From contig CAWFTN010000001.1 in assembly GCA_963818925.1 (NCBI GenBank), forward strand, positions 1,860,001-1,924,000: 64,000 nucleotides of DNA, given 5' to 3'. Both the position numbers and the translations under genes were made by a program. Position 1 is the first letter of the stretch. Every line of letters starts with the position of its first letter. Shown piece by piece: positions 31,262 through 40,305 of the stretch. Source of the stretch: JAMXLG01 sp963818925 (lineage in GTDB: Bacteria; Vulcanimicrobiota; Vulcanimicrobiia; Vulcanimicrobiales; Vulcanimicrobiaceae). The notes under the pieces are model-generated. The model was not told the origin of the DNA. It did no database searches and saw only the letters and a list, made by a program, of their open reading frames with translations.

Positions 31262-32241
31262 CGGATTGTCCCGATCACCTCGCGGCGCTCCACTTCCCAT
31301 GCGCCTATTCGCCGATATTTCTGATAGCGTGCCTCACGCAGCGCGTCGGGCGACAACGTTCCGAGACGCTGCAAAGCCGTGGAAACCGATCCGAGAACCG
31401 TCGACACGACCGTCGCTGGTTCGCGGTGCGCACCGCCGAGCGGTTCCGGAACGATCTCGTCGATGATCCCGAATGCTCGTAAATCCGCCGCTGTTAATTT
31501 CAACCGCGCCGCTGCTTCTTCCGCTTTTGTCGCATCACCCCAGAGAATGGCGGCGCAGCCTTCCGGCGATGCAACACTGTAGACCGAATGTTCGAGCATG
31601 ATCACATGGTCGGCAATCCCAAGTGCAAGCGCCCCGCCCGAGCCGCCCTCCCCGATGATCGATGCGACGATCGGAACGCGCGCTTCGGTGAATTGATAGA
31701 GGCACATCGCGATCGCTTCGGACTGCGCATGCTCTTCCGACGTGATGCCCGGGTCCGCGCCCTTCGTATCGATGAACGTGACGATCGGCACCCCGAGGCG
31801 CGAGGCGGTGTGTGCTAGGCGCTGCACCTTGCGATAGCCCTCGGGCGTCACCATGCCGAAGTTGCGGCGCAAATTTTCCTTTGTATCGCGCCCGCGCTGT
31901 TGCCCCATCACCATGACGGGCCGGCCGTGCAGTAATGCGAAGCCCGCCACGATGGCCGGATCGTCGCGGAACATGCGGTCGCCGTGCAGTTCGTCAAAGC
32001 GGTCGAGTTGCGAAATATAGTCGAGCGAAGTCGGACGGCTCGGATGACGCGCCATGTGGACTTTCTCCCATGGCGTCAGATGTCCGAAGATCTCGCGCTG
32101 CAGTTCTTCGTATTTTTGTTGCAGCGCTGCAATTTCAGCCGACATGTCGACCGGCTGACTGACGTTCGCGCTGCGCAACTCGGTGATGCGTCGCTCGAGT
32201 TCGAGTAGGCCCTTTTCGCGTTCGACGATTGAATTGTTCAC
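31258..32241 (-). CDS. accA: Acetyl-CoA carboxylase carboxyltransferase, alpha subunit
   Basis: 327 aa. N-terminal coiled coil (ERRITELRSA), then the crotonase-type domain with HPSRPTSLDYI, GDRMFRDDPAIVAGFALLHG, GQQRGRDTKENLRRNFGM, DTKGADPGITSEEHAQSEAI, GEGGSGGALALGIAD and SVASPEGCAAILWGDATKA. Transfers carboxyl from biotin to acetyl-CoA in fatty-acid synthesis with AccD. GTG start overlaps accD by four bases. Confidence 0.97.
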   Translation of the reverse strand: MNNSIVEREKGLLELERRITELRSANVSQPVDMSAEIAALQQKYEELQREIFGHLTPWEKVHMARHPSRPTSLDYISQLDRFDELHGDRMFRDDPAIVAGFALLHGRPVMVMGQQRGRDTKENLRRNFGMVTPEGYRKVQRLAHTASRLGVPIVTFIDTKGADPGITSEEHAQSEAIAMCLYQFTEARVPIVASIIGEGGSGGALALGIADHVIMLEHSVYSVASPEGCAAILWGDATKAEEAAARLKLTAADLRAFGIIDEIVPEPLGGAHREPATVVSTVLGSVSTALQRLGTLSPDALREARYQKYRRIGAWEVERREVIGTIR

Positions 32242-33083
32242 GCGGTCACCTTCTGCGAGGTGTACTGCAACAGTCGAACGAGCGTGTTTTTCAATTCGTG
32301 CCGATCGACGACCATGTCGATCGCGCCTTTCTCGAGCAAAAATTCTGCAGTCTGAAACTGATCGGGAAGTTTTTGCCGGATCGTCTGCTCGATGACGCGC
32401 CGTCCGGCAAAACCGATCATCGCCTTGGGCTCGGCAACGACGACGTCGGATTCAAAGGCGAACGATGCGGAAACGCCGCCGGTCGTCGGGTCGGTCAACA
32501 CGGTGACGAACAGATTGCCTTCGTCCATCAGTCGCGCGACGGCGGCCGTGGTTTTTGCCATCTGCATCAGGGCGAACATGCCTTCTTCCATCCGTGCGCC
32601 GCCGGAGGCGGTGAAGATGATGCACGGGAGATGGCGGCGTAGGGCTTCCTCGAGCAGCAACGTGAGGCGTTCGCCGACGACGGTCCCCATCGTCCCGCCG
32701 CGGAAATGAAAATCCATCACGCCGATCGCCACTTCGAAGCCGTCCATCGCACCGATACCGGCGACGACGCCTTCGCTCAACCCGCTCTTCTCTTTGTCGC
32801 CGGCAATCTTCACCGGGTACGTCTTCTTATCGACCCATTCGAGCGGATCGCCGGCTTGCACCGCGCTACCGATCTCGGTGAAGTCGCCGTCGATGAGCAT
32901 GTTGATACGATCGTGCGCGTGCATCCGGAAGTGATGCTCGCATTTCGTGCAGACGTCGAGATTCGCTGCGAGATCGCGACGATAGAGCACCTCACCGCAA
33001 ACGGGGCACTTGCTCCACAGCGCGGCATCGCGCGTGTCGGCGTTTTTGTCCCGGCGGCTGCGCAGCCAGTCCGGCATCGGCAT
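32238..33083 (-). CDS. accD: Acetyl-CoA carboxylase carboxyltransferase, beta subunit
   Basis: 281 aa. N-terminal zinc ribbon with CPVC and CTKC near residues 26 and 45, then GVVAGIGAMDGFEVAIGVMD, FHFRGGTMGTVVGERLT, TASGGARMEEGMFALMQMAK, LTDPTTGGVSASFA and GFAGRRVIEQTIRQKLP. Partner of AccA. AccB/AccC are not in the window. Starts five bp downstream of the glycosyltransferase gene. Confidence 0.97.
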   Translation of the reverse strand: MPMPDWLRSRRDKNADTRDAALWSKCPVCGEVLYRRDLAANLDVCTKCEHHFRMHAHDRINMLIDGDFTEIGSAVQAGDPLEWVDKKTYPVKIAGDKEKSGLSEGVVAGIGAMDGFEVAIGVMDFHFRGGTMGTVVGERLTLLLEEALRRHLPCIIFTASGGARMEEGMFALMQMAKTTAAVARLMDEGNLFVTVLTDPTTGGVSASFAFESDVVVAEPKAMIGFAGRRVIEQTIRQKLPDQFQTAEFLLEKGAIDMVVDRHELKNTLVRLLQYTSQKVTA

Positions 33084-33088
33084 GCGGG

Positions 33089-33805
33089 TTACGCCTTCCC
33101 TGGGAAGAGCCGCGCCGTGTAGAGTTTGCGCAGCTGCTTGAGATAGTTGAAGATTTCTTTTTGATTGAGCTTCGATTCACCGACGATGCGGTCCGTGAAG
33201 ACGTACGGCACTTCGAGCGCGCGCCCATAGTGCGCTTTGGCGACGACTTCAAGTCCGATCTTGAAACCGATCGGATCGAGATGCACGCCGTCGAGCGCCT
33301 CGCGTTTGACCAAAAAGTATCCGCTCGTGATGTCTTTCACGTTCGTGAGCGGGCGCGCGAGCCAGCACGCAACCTTCGAGGTGATAATCCGTTTGGCCGG
33401 CCAGTTCGTAATGCCGCCGCCCTTGACGTAACGGCTTCCGATCGCAAGTCCGTATTGTCCGGACGCGACCGCGGCGACCATCTTCGGAAGAATGTTGATG
33501 TCGTGACTGAAGTCGGCGTCCATCGCGCCGAGCGCGACGGATTCCGGCCGCGCATATTTCCATCCGTCGATGACGCCGCTCGAAAGGCCGAGCTTCCCCG
33601 GGCGGTGCACGCAACGCACGGGTAATTCCGCGGAGAGCCGGTCGACGATTGCGCCGGTGCCGTCGGGCGAGTTGTCGTCGACGACGATAAGCTCGCCGTC
33701 GAGATTGTTCGCTTTGAATACGTCATCGAGCGCGCGCAACAGCCGTTCGATGCCGCCGGCTTCGTTGTACGTCGGAATAACGATGGAGAACGGAAAATTA
33801 CCCAT
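33089..33805 (-). CDS. Polyprenol-phosphate mannosyltransferase-like GT2 glycosyltransferase
   Basis: 238 aa from ATG 33805 (ATG 33811 also possible). GT-A fold with FSIVIPTYNEAGGIERLLRA, VDDNSPDGTGAIVDRL and MDADFSHDINILPKM as donor/metal motifs; SGYFLVKREALDG and FTDRIVGESKLNQKEIFNYL are typical of dolichol/polyprenol-phosphate-mannose synthases without the membrane domain. Would charge a lipid carrier with a sugar for protein or envelope glycosylation. The sugar is inferred. Confidence 0.88.
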   Translation of the reverse strand: MGNFPFSIVIPTYNEAGGIERLLRALDDVFKANNLDGELIVVDDNSPDGTGAIVDRLSAELPVRCVHRPGKLGLSSGVIDGWKYARPESVALGAMDADFSHDINILPKMVAAVASGQYGLAIGSRYVKGGGITNWPAKRIITSKVACWLARPLTNVKDITSGYFLVKREALDGVHLDPIGFKIGLEVVAKAHYGRALEVPYVFTDRIVGESKLNQKEIFNYLKQLRKLYTARLFPGKA

Positions 33806-33829
33806 GATCAACCGCTCGATATACGACGC

Positions 33830-34564
33830 CTACTCGCTCAGATACTGCAGTATCGCAACAAGCACGAGCGCCGCCGTTTCGGTCCGGAGAATCCGTCGTC
33901 CGAGTGAAATTACGCGCGCTCCGGCATCGCGCGCCCGCTCGGCCTCGGCATGCGAGAATCCGCCTTCGGGACCGACAACGACCAGCACGCGACGCGCGCG
34001 CTCCATGACGGCGGGCAGCGTTTCGCGTAGGGTGTGCTTGCCGGAGGCGACTTCCCACGGAAATAGCACCGCGTCATAGTCCACGAAGCGGCCGAGCAAA
34101 TCATGAAGATCGACGGGGTCGTTCACCGCGAGAATCGTGCGCCGCCCGCTCTGTTGCGCAGCCGTTTTTGCCAGACGCCGCCAGCGCTCGACTTTTTCGT
34201 CTCCGGGTTCGCGCACGACCGCGCGCTCCGACTGAAGTGGAAAGATCGACGCAACCCCGAGTTCCGAGAGCTTCTCGACGACGAAGTCCATCTTTTGCCC
34301 CTTGGGAATCCCTTGAGCAACGTCGATGTCTATCGTTGGGTCGTCATCGCGCGAATCGATCACCGCGCGCAGTTCGGCCGTAACACCGCCGTCGATGCTT
34401 TCGAGCACCGCATCGAAGATCTGACCCGATGAGTCGACGATCTCGATGCTATCGCCCGCGCGTAACCGCAAAACGTCGCGAATCTTGTGCGCGTCCGCGT
34501 TGTCGACGACGACGCGTTCGCCCGCGCCGTGCGCGTTCTCGACGAAGAAGCGGCGCGCGCTCAT
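33830..34564 (-). CDS. rsmE: 16S rRNA m3U1498 methyltransferase
   Basis: 244 aa. N-terminal PUA-like domain (ARRFFVENAHGAGERVVVDN, HKIRDVLRLRAGDSIEIVD) and a SPOUT domain with IPKGQKMDFVVEKLSELGVA, ERWRRLAKTAAQQSGRR, VVVGPEGGFSHAEAERAR and SLGRRILRTETAALVLVAIL. Methylates U1498 of 16S rRNA. Lies directly after dnaJ, a common arrangement (dnaJ, optional prmA, rsmE). Confidence 0.95.
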   Translation of the reverse strand: MSARRFFVENAHGAGERVVVDNADAHKIRDVLRLRAGDSIEIVDSSGQIFDAVLESIDGGVTAELRAVIDSRDDDPTIDIDVAQGIPKGQKMDFVVEKLSELGVASIFPLQSERAVVREPGDEKVERWRRLAKTAAQQSGRRTILAVNDPVDLHDLLGRFVDYDAVLFPWEVASGKHTLRETLPAVMERARRVLVVVGPEGGFSHAEAERARDAGARVISLGRRILRTETAALVLVAILQYLSE

Positions 34565-34572
34565 CAGGCTCC

Positions 34573-35700
34573 TCAGTCGGGCTTGAACGCGTCTTTGACG
34601 CGATCGAAGAAGCTTCTCTCTTCGATTGCATCGCCGCCGGCGCGCCCGTACTCTTCGAGCAATTCGCGCTGGCGTTTGTTCAGCTTCGTTGGAATGATGA
34701 CGTGAACGGTGACGTGATGATCGCCGCGCTGGGAACCGCGCACACTCGGCATGCCGTGTCCGCGCAAGCGCAACGTCGTGCCGGTCTGCGTACCGGTAGG
34801 AATCGTGAGCGGCAACTGGCCTTCGAGCGACGGAATGTCGATCGTCGCACCGAGCGTCGCTTGTGGAAAACTCACCGGAATATCAACGTACGTGTCGAGA
34901 CCATCGCGCCTGAAGAGCCGATGCGGCGCGATGCTGAGATACACGTAGAGATCGCCCGGAGGGCCGCCGCGAATACCGGCTTCGCCGTTGCCCGCAATCC
35001 GAATGCGCGAACCATCGTCGACGCCGGCCGGCACTTTCACCGTCAATTTTCGCTCGACTTCGTGGCGTCCCCGTCCGTGACACGTCACGCATGGGTGCCC
35101 GATGACGGTGCCTTCGCCGCCACATTGCGTGCACGTCGTTTGCGTGACGAATTGTCCGAGCGGAGTTTGACGAACGGTGCGCATCACGCCTGAACCCGCG
35201 CAACGATCGCACGCAACGATCAGCGAACCGGGCTGCGCCCCGGAACCTTTGCACGTTTCGCACTGCGCCAAGTGCGCGAATTGAATCTCTTTCGTCGTTC
35301 CCGCGAACGCTTCGTCGAGCGTGATCTCCAAATCAAAACGGAGATCAGACCCGCGCTGCGGACCGCTGCGCCGCTGCTGCGCCGTTCCGGCGCGCATGTC
35401 GCCGAAAAACATGTCGAAGATATCGCCGAACCCCTGCGGCCCGAAGCCGCCGAATCCAAAATCGCCGCCGCCCTGCTGTCCGGCGACCGTTCCGAAACGA
35501 TCGTATTGCGCGCGCTTCTGCGGATCGGAGAGCACTTCGTACGCTTCATTGATGTCTTTGAAGCGATGCTCGGCCTGTGCCTTGTCTTCCGCGACGTCCG
35601 GATGATGCGTGCGCGCGAGCGTGCGATACGCGCGTTTGATGTCGTCAGGCGATGCGCTGCGCGCGACGCCCAGGACTTCGTAATAATCCTTGGTGGGCAT
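34573..35700 (-). CDS. dnaJ: Chaperone DnaJ
   Basis: 375 aa, full type I Hsp40. J domain with YRTLARTHHPDVAEDKAQAE (HPD), a Gly/Phe region (GGGDFGFGGFGPQGFGDIFD), four CxxCxGxG zinc motifs (CETCKGSG, CDRCAGSG, CTQCGGEG, CVTCHGRG) and the C-terminal substrate domain. Cochaperone of DnaK. DnaK and GrpE genes are not between hrcA and dnaJ, unlike the classical operon, so they must be elsewhere. Confidence 0.97.
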   Translation of the reverse strand: MPTKDYYEVLGVARSASPDDIKRAYRTLARTHHPDVAEDKAQAEHRFKDINEAYEVLSDPQKRAQYDRFGTVAGQQGGGDFGFGGFGPQGFGDIFDMFFGDMRAGTAQQRRSGPQRGSDLRFDLEITLDEAFAGTTKEIQFAHLAQCETCKGSGAQPGSLIVACDRCAGSGVMRTVRQTPLGQFVTQTTCTQCGGEGTVIGHPCVTCHGRGRHEVERKLTVKVPAGVDDGSRIRIAGNGEAGIRGGPPGDLYVYLSIAPHRLFRRDGLDTYVDIPVSFPQATLGATIDIPSLEGQLPLTIPTGTQTGTTLRLRGHGMPSVRGSQRGDHHVTVHVIIPTKLNKRQRELLEEYGRAGGDAIEERSFFDRVKDAFKPD

Positions 35701-35719
35701 GAGTTACAGAAGCGAAACC

Positions 35720-36760
35720 TTATTTGACGTCGGAAAGGCGCTCGGAGAGCGTCTCGGCAGTTCCGGACGCAAGCGCGAGTAACCTGGCATACGGCATGCG
35801 GCGCGGACCCAGAATCGAGAGCATGCCGATCGCGCTTTCGCCGAAGCGGTACGGCACGGTGACGACGGAGAGATCGGACATTTCGTCGATGCCGAGTTCT
35901 GCACCGATCTTCACGCTCGGCGACTCGCTGCCGATTGCATCGGCGACGAGATCGTAGAGGGTCTTTTGCTCTTCGACCATGCGCAAGATCGAACGCACTT
36001 TGCGCAAATCGTGGAATTCCGGTTGATCGAGCAAGTTTTGCGCGCCGGCCGCCGCGACACCCGGGCTTTCATTCGAGCGCGCGCTATGCAGCGCGGCAGA
36101 AACGGCACCGCGCAGATCGTCGCCGAGTCCGAGTTCAGAAACAGCCGCCGCGACGTCGTTCTCGCTGATTTCGCGCAATAAGCGATTGCTCAAGCGCGAG
36201 TTGAGCGCGTTCGAAAGCCGCGTGAGCGAATCGGCATCGACGCCGGTCGCGACTTCGAAGAGCGTCTGCGCCGCAACGCCGAGCGACGTCACGACGATCG
36301 CCACACCGGTGTGCGGCGAGAGCCAAATGAGCTGGATGTGTTTGAAGCTGTGCGTGTCGAGCTGCGGCTTCGTAATGAACGCCAAATTATTCGACAAGCG
36401 GCCGAGGAGGCGGCTCGCTTGTTCGATGATTTCGTCCAGTTCGCGGCTCGCTTCGCGCAGATCGTCGCGAATGCGCCGGCGGTCGCCGGCGGCTAGCTCT
36501 TCCGGCGCCATCAACTGATCGACGTAGGTACGGTATCCGCTATCCGACGGAATGCGTCCGGCCGAGGTGTGCGGCTGAACGAGGTACCCGCCGGCCTCGA
36601 GTTCCGCCATCTCGTTGCGAACTGTCGCCGAACTCACGCCGAGGTTGTACTTCTGCGTGAGGGTATTCGACCCGACCGGCTCAGCGGTAGCAATATACTC
36701 GTAGACGACCGTTGCGAGGATGTACGCCTTGCGCTTGTCGAGCCCGCCTTCGCCCTTCAT
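35720..36760 (-). CDS. hrcA: Heat-inducible transcription repressor HrcA
   Basis: 346 aa. N-terminal winged helix (DKRKAYILATVVYEYIATAE, LGVSSATVRNEMAELEAGGY, PHTSAGRIPSDSGYRTYVD) followed by the GAF-like and dimerisation domains (HIQLIWLSPHTGVAIVVTSL, VVTVPYRFGESAIGMLSILG). Represses heat-shock operons by binding CIRCE. Overlap-free, 20 bp upstream of dnaJ, so the two are probably cotranscribed. A degenerate CIRCE-like pair lies just upstream. Confidence 0.96.
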   Translation of the reverse strand: MKGEGGLDKRKAYILATVVYEYIATAEPVGSNTLTQKYNLGVSSATVRNEMAELEAGGYLVQPHTSAGRIPSDSGYRTYVDQLMAPEELAAGDRRRIRDDLREASRELDEIIEQASRLLGRLSNNLAFITKPQLDTHSFKHIQLIWLSPHTGVAIVVTSLGVAAQTLFEVATGVDADSLTRLSNALNSRLSNRLLREISENDVAAAVSELGLGDDLRGAVSAALHSARSNESPGVAAAGAQNLLDQPEFHDLRKVRSILRMVEEQKTLYDLVADAIGSESPSVKIGAELGIDEMSDLSVVTVPYRFGESAIGMLSILGPRRMPYARLLALASGTAETLSERLSDVK

Positions 36761-36766
36761 AGCCTC

Positions 36767-37267
36767 CTATCTTAGCACTCCTGGGCCGGGACTGCCAACG
36801 TTTTCAGGTGCTAAGACTTCGTCTATTGCTTGGTGGAGCTCCGTCCAATCGAGTTCCCCGACAGAGACGTGAGTGACGAAGCCGCTGCGGTCGAGCACGA
36901 TTGTGACGGGGATCGGCGGGACCGAGTAGGCGGTCGAAATCTTTGCTTCTAGGTCTTCAACGAGCGGCAAGTCGATGTTCCAGAGCCGCAGATAGCTTGC
37001 AGCGACGTCGTGCGGTTCAGACGAGATCGTAATGACGTTGATCTTCTTTCCATACTCATCGCGCGCACGGACGAAATCTTTTAATTCATCGGTGCACGGA
37101 TGGCACCACGATGCCCAGAAATTGAGCACGACGGGCTTGCCTCGCAAGTCCGAAAGCTTCTCGCTGCCCTTTGCTGTCGGAATCGTGAAGTCGGGCGGAG
37201 CGGCGTTGAAGTGGATTGTCGCGAGACCGGTACCGGTGACTACTGCAAGGACGAGCGCGGCCAGCAT
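36767..37267 (-). CDS. TlpA/ResA-like thiol-disulfide protein
   Basis: 166 aa. A short N-terminal hydrophobic anchor or signal (MLAALVLAVVTGTGLATIHF), then a thioredoxin-like domain: PPDFTIPTAKGSEKLSDLRG, VVLNFWASWCHPCTDELKDF with the CHPC active site, and the cis-proline in PPIPVTIVLDR. Probably an extracytoplasmic reductant, perhaps in cytochrome c maturation. Ends six bp upstream of hrcA on the same strand. Divergent from acs. Confidence 0.88.
   Translation of the reverse strand: MLAALVLAVVTGTGLATIHFNAAPPDFTIPTAKGSEKLSDLRGKPVVLNFWASWCHPCTDELKDFVRARDEYGKKINVITISSEPHDVAASYLRLWNIDLPLVEDLEAKISTAYSVPPIPVTIVLDRSGFVTHVSVGELDWTELHQAIDEVLAPENVGSPGPGVLR
36772..36814. promoter_or_regulatory. Degenerate CIRCE-like inverted half-sites upstream of hrcA
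   Basis: TTAGCACTC (36772-36780) is an exact CIRCE half-site; the partner GGTGCTAA (36807-36814) is imperfect and the spacer is 26 bp instead of nine. Both fall in the last codons of the tlpA gene, directly upstream of hrcA. Could be a relic or a half-site operator; the match may be chance. Confidence 0.3.
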
Positions 37268-37318
37268 CTGCGACCTTTTCGGCAGGCGTTACGCTGCGTC
37301 CCCGGTGAAACGTGGCCC

Positions 37319-39283
37319 ATGAGCACGCAAATCTCGCATACGATTGAAGCGCTGTCGCAAGAGAGCCGCCGCTTCGCGCCGTCCGCCGAATTCACGGCGC
37401 AAGCGAATGCGCAACCCGGAATTTATGAAGATGCCGAGCGCGACTATCTCGCGTTCTGGGCAGACTGGGCGCGCAAGCTCGAATGGAGCAAACCGTTCGC
37501 ACAAACACTTGAATGGAACGAACCGTTCGCGCGATGGTTCGGCGACGGCGAACTCAACGTTTCCGTCAATTGTTTGGATCGTCACGTTCGTGCCGGCAAC
37601 GGCGACAAGATCGCCTACTATTATGAAGGCGAGCCGGGCGATCGCTGGACGATCACGTACGCGCAGCTGCTCGAACAGGTCTGCCGGTTTGCCAACGGCC
37701 TGCGCAAACTCGGCATAAAAAAGGGCGATCGCGTTGCGATCTACATGCCGATGATTCCCGAATTGCCCGTTGCGATGCTCGCGTGCGCCCGCATCGGCGC
37801 CGCCCATTCGGTGATTTTCGGCGGCTTCTCGCCGGACTCGATCATCGACCGCGTCAACGATTCCCAATGCGTTGCGCTCATCACGGCCGATTACGGCTGG
37901 CGCCGCGGCAAGAAGGTCGCGCTCAAACGCAATTGTGACATCGCGATGGAGAGCACGCCGTCGATCGAGCACTGCATCGTTGCGCAGCGCGTCGGTGACG
38001 ACGTCTTCATGCACGAATCGCGCGACTACTGGTGGAGCGAGATCATCGCGGATCAGCCCTCGACGTGCGAACCCGAACCGATGAACGCGGAAGATCTGCT
38101 CTTCCTGCTCTATACGAGCGGCACGACGGCGAAACCGAAAGGCATCAAACATACAACAGGCGGCTATCTCACGCAAGCAACGATGACGCACAAACTGGTC
38201 TTCGACTTGAAAGAAGACAGCGACATCTATTGGTGCGCGGCTGATATCGGCTGGGTCACAGGACACTCGTACATCGTCTACGGGCCACTTGCAAACGGCG
38301 CGACGAGCGTGATGTACGAAGGCACACCGGATTTTCCCGACAAGGATCGTTTGTGGGAGATCGTCGAGCGCTACAAGGTTACGATCCTCTACACTGCGCC
38401 GACGGCAATTCGCACGTTCATGAAATGGGGAACGGAGTATCCCGCAAAGCATGATCTCACGTCGCTCCGTCTTTTGGGTTCGGTCGGCGAACCGATCAAT
38501 CCAGAAGCGTGGATCTGGTATCGCGAGTGGATCGGCGGGAACAAGACGCCGGTCGTGGACACGTGGTGGATGACCGAAACCGGCGGCATCATGATCTCTC
38601 CGCTGCCCGGCGTCACGACGCTTCTTCCCGGCTCCGCGACGCTGCCGCTTCCCGGCATTGCGGCGGACGTCGTGGACGACAAAGGGCAATCCGTTCCGCT
38701 CGGCGGCGGCGGATATGCCGTGATCACACGACCCTGGCCGGGCATGACGCGCGGGATTTGGGGGGACGATCAGCGGTTCAAAGACACGTATTGGTCGAAA
38801 TTCCCAGGAAAGTTTCTCGCCGGCGACGGCTGCCGCCGCGACGGAGAAGGCAACTTCTGGTTCATGGGCCGCATCGATGACGTCATGAATGTCAGCGGCC
38901 ATCGCATATCATCGGCGGAAATCGAAAGTGCGCTCGTCGATCATCCGAACGTTGCTGAGGCTGCGGTCTGCGGGAAACTCGACGAAATGACGGGACAAGC
39001 GGTGTACGCGTTCGTGTCGCTCAAGGCGGGCAACACCGGCACTGCCGAATTCGCCGACGAACTGCGCGATCACGTCGCAGAGAAGCTCGGCAAGTTCACG
39101 CGGCCGAAGTACATCACATTCACGCAAGAGCTGCCGAAGACGCGAAGCGGTAAAATCATGCGACGCTTGCTCCGGGACATTGCGGAGGGCCGCACGCTCG
39201 GTGACACGACGACGCTTGCCGACTCAGCAATCGTGCACGAACTGCAAGAACGCGCCAAGGTCGAGGTTACGCAAGAAGACTAA
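37319..39283 (+). CDS. acs: Acetyl-CoA synthetase (AMP-forming)
   Basis: 654 aa from the ATG at 37319, the family's usual length. Activates acetate to acetyl-CoA. Motifs: YTSGTTAKPKGIKHTTGGYL (ATP loop), WCAADIGWVTGHSYIVYGPL, TWWMTETGGIMISPLPG, GRIDDVMNVSGHRISSAEIE, and PKTRSGKIMRRLLRDIAEGR containing the lysine that is acetylated in regulation. A neighbouring deacetylase-fold enzyme (16.7 kb) is too far away to infer a pair. Monocistronic by spacing. Confidence 0.95.
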   Translation: MSTQISHTIEALSQESRRFAPSAEFTAQANAQPGIYEDAERDYLAFWADWARKLEWSKPFAQTLEWNEPFARWFGDGELNVSVNCLDRHVRAGNGDKIAYYYEGEPGDRWTITYAQLLEQVCRFANGLRKLGIKKGDRVAIYMPMIPELPVAMLACARIGAAHSVIFGGFSPDSIIDRVNDSQCVALITADYGWRRGKKVALKRNCDIAMESTPSIEHCIVAQRVGDDVFMHESRDYWWSEIIADQPSTCEPEPMNAEDLLFLLYTSGTTAKPKGIKHTTGGYLTQATMTHKLVFDLKEDSDIYWCAADIGWVTGHSYIVYGPLANGATSVMYEGTPDFPDKDRLWEIVERYKVTILYTAPTAIRTFMKWGTEYPAKHDLTSLRLLGSVGEPINPEAWIWYREWIGGNKTPVVDTWWMTETGGIMISPLPGVTTLLPGSATLPLPGIAADVVDDKGQSVPLGGGGYAVITRPWPGMTRGIWGDDQRFKDTYWSKFPGKFLAGDGCRRDGEGNFWFMGRIDDVMNVSGHRISSAEIESALVDHPNVAEAAVCGKLDEMTGQAVYAFVSLKAGNTGTAEFADELRDHVAEKLGKFTRPKYITFTQELPKTRSGKIMRRLLRDIAEGRTLGDTTTLADSAIVHELQERAKVEVTQED

Positions 39284-39327
39284 AGGACGGGTATGAGTGG
39301 CATATCTCAATTCCAACGGAGAGAGTT

Positions 39328-39870
39328 ATGCCAGCATCGACCAGCTCGACCACCGTCATCGTAATTGCAATCATCATTGTCGCGGTGATCATCATTGGAG
39401 CGGTAGCGCTTGCGCGGCGCAACCGCTCCAAGTCCTTACAAAACCGCTTTGGTCCCGAATACGAACGCACGGTCCGCGAGTCGGGGGGCAGCAGGACTGA
39501 AGCGGAGCGTGAACTCGCGCGTCGTCAAGAACGCGTCAAACGCATGCACATTGAAGAACTTCCGGCCGGCGCAAAGACGCGCTACACCGAGGAATGGCGC
39601 ACGGTCCAAACTCGATTCGTCGACCAGCCGAAAGCCGCGCTGATCAACGCAGATCACTTGATCGCCAACGTCATGCGCGATCGCGGGTACACCGTCGACA
39701 ACTACGATCAAACGCTGGCTGATTTGTCGCCGGACCATCCGAACGTGTTGCAAAACTACCGAACGGCGCACGACATCACGCGCCGCAGTGAAACCGGCGA
39801 AGTGACGACTGAAGATCTCCGCCAGGCTATGGTCCATTACCGATCGCTCTTTGACGATCTCGTCCAATAG
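39328..39870 (+). CDS. Membrane-anchored protein, paralogue of the next gene
   Basis: 180 aa. One N-terminal helix (TTVIVIAIIIVAVIIIGAVA), a basic juxtamembrane stretch, then a helical domain EEWRTVQTRFVDQPKAALIN, ADHLIANVMRDRG, ending EDLRQAMVHYRSLFDDLVQ. The W-x2-VQ-x2-FVD-x-P and terminal HYRSLFDDL recur in the following gene. GGAGAG ribosome site. Family not recognised by name; 45 bp downstream of acs. Confidence 0.75.
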   Translation: MPASTSSTTVIVIAIIIVAVIIIGAVALARRNRSKSLQNRFGPEYERTVRESGGSRTEAERELARRQERVKRMHIEELPAGAKTRYTEEWRTVQTRFVDQPKAALINADHLIANVMRDRGYTVDNYDQTLADLSPDHPNVLQNYRTAHDITRRSETGEVTTEDLRQAMVHYRSLFDDLVQ

Positions 39871-39885
39871 CACGAAAGGTTCAAT

Positions 39886-40305
39886 ATGAACGAACGTCCC
39901 AACGAGAGGACAACCCGCGATCCCCGAACCACCGACATCGACGACGACGCAGCCGATCGAACGACCGACGTGTCGACGTCAGCGAGGGCGCAGGTCGAAC
40001 GCGGCGACATCGCGCGCGACCGCGCAGTCGACGAGGACGCCGGATTCCTACCCGACGATCGAATGAACGATTTGCGCAGTCGCTGGAGCGACGTGCAAGC
40101 CGAATTTGTCGACGACCCGCGCCGAGCGGTGCAAGATGCGCAATCGCTGGTTCGCACGCTCGTCGACGAATTGACCGACACGTTCCGGCGCGAACGCGAA
40201 GGTCTCGAATCCCAATGGAATGGCGGAGGCACCACCGATACCGAAGCGCTTCGCGTCACCTTGCAGCGCTATCGCAGTTTCTTTAACCGTCTGCTTTCTC
40301 AATAG
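39886..40305 (+). CDS. Soluble paralogue of the preceding membrane protein
   Basis: 139 aa. A charged, low-complexity N-terminus (MNERPNERTTRDPRTTDIDD) replaces the membrane helix of the previous protein; the domain SRWSDVQAEFVDDPRRAVQD, AQSLVRTLVDELTDTF and TLQRYRSFFNRLLSQ is clearly the same fold. Fifteen bp after the paralogue, so a tandem duplication in one operon with one anchored and one soluble copy. Overlaps the convergent permease end by 23 bp. Confidence 0.75.
   Translation: MNERPNERTTRDPRTTDIDDDAADRTTDVSTSARAQVERGDIARDRAVDEDAGFLPDDRMNDLRSRWSDVQAEFVDDPRRAVQDAQSLVRTLVDELTDTFRREREGLESQWNGGGTTDTEALRVTLQRYRSFFNRLLSQ

Noticed and set aside
37289..38902. 537-aa open frame antisense to acs
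   Set aside because: Shadow of a real gene: acs on the other strand has complete family motifs, and the antisense frame is Arg/His/Asp-rich with no domain.
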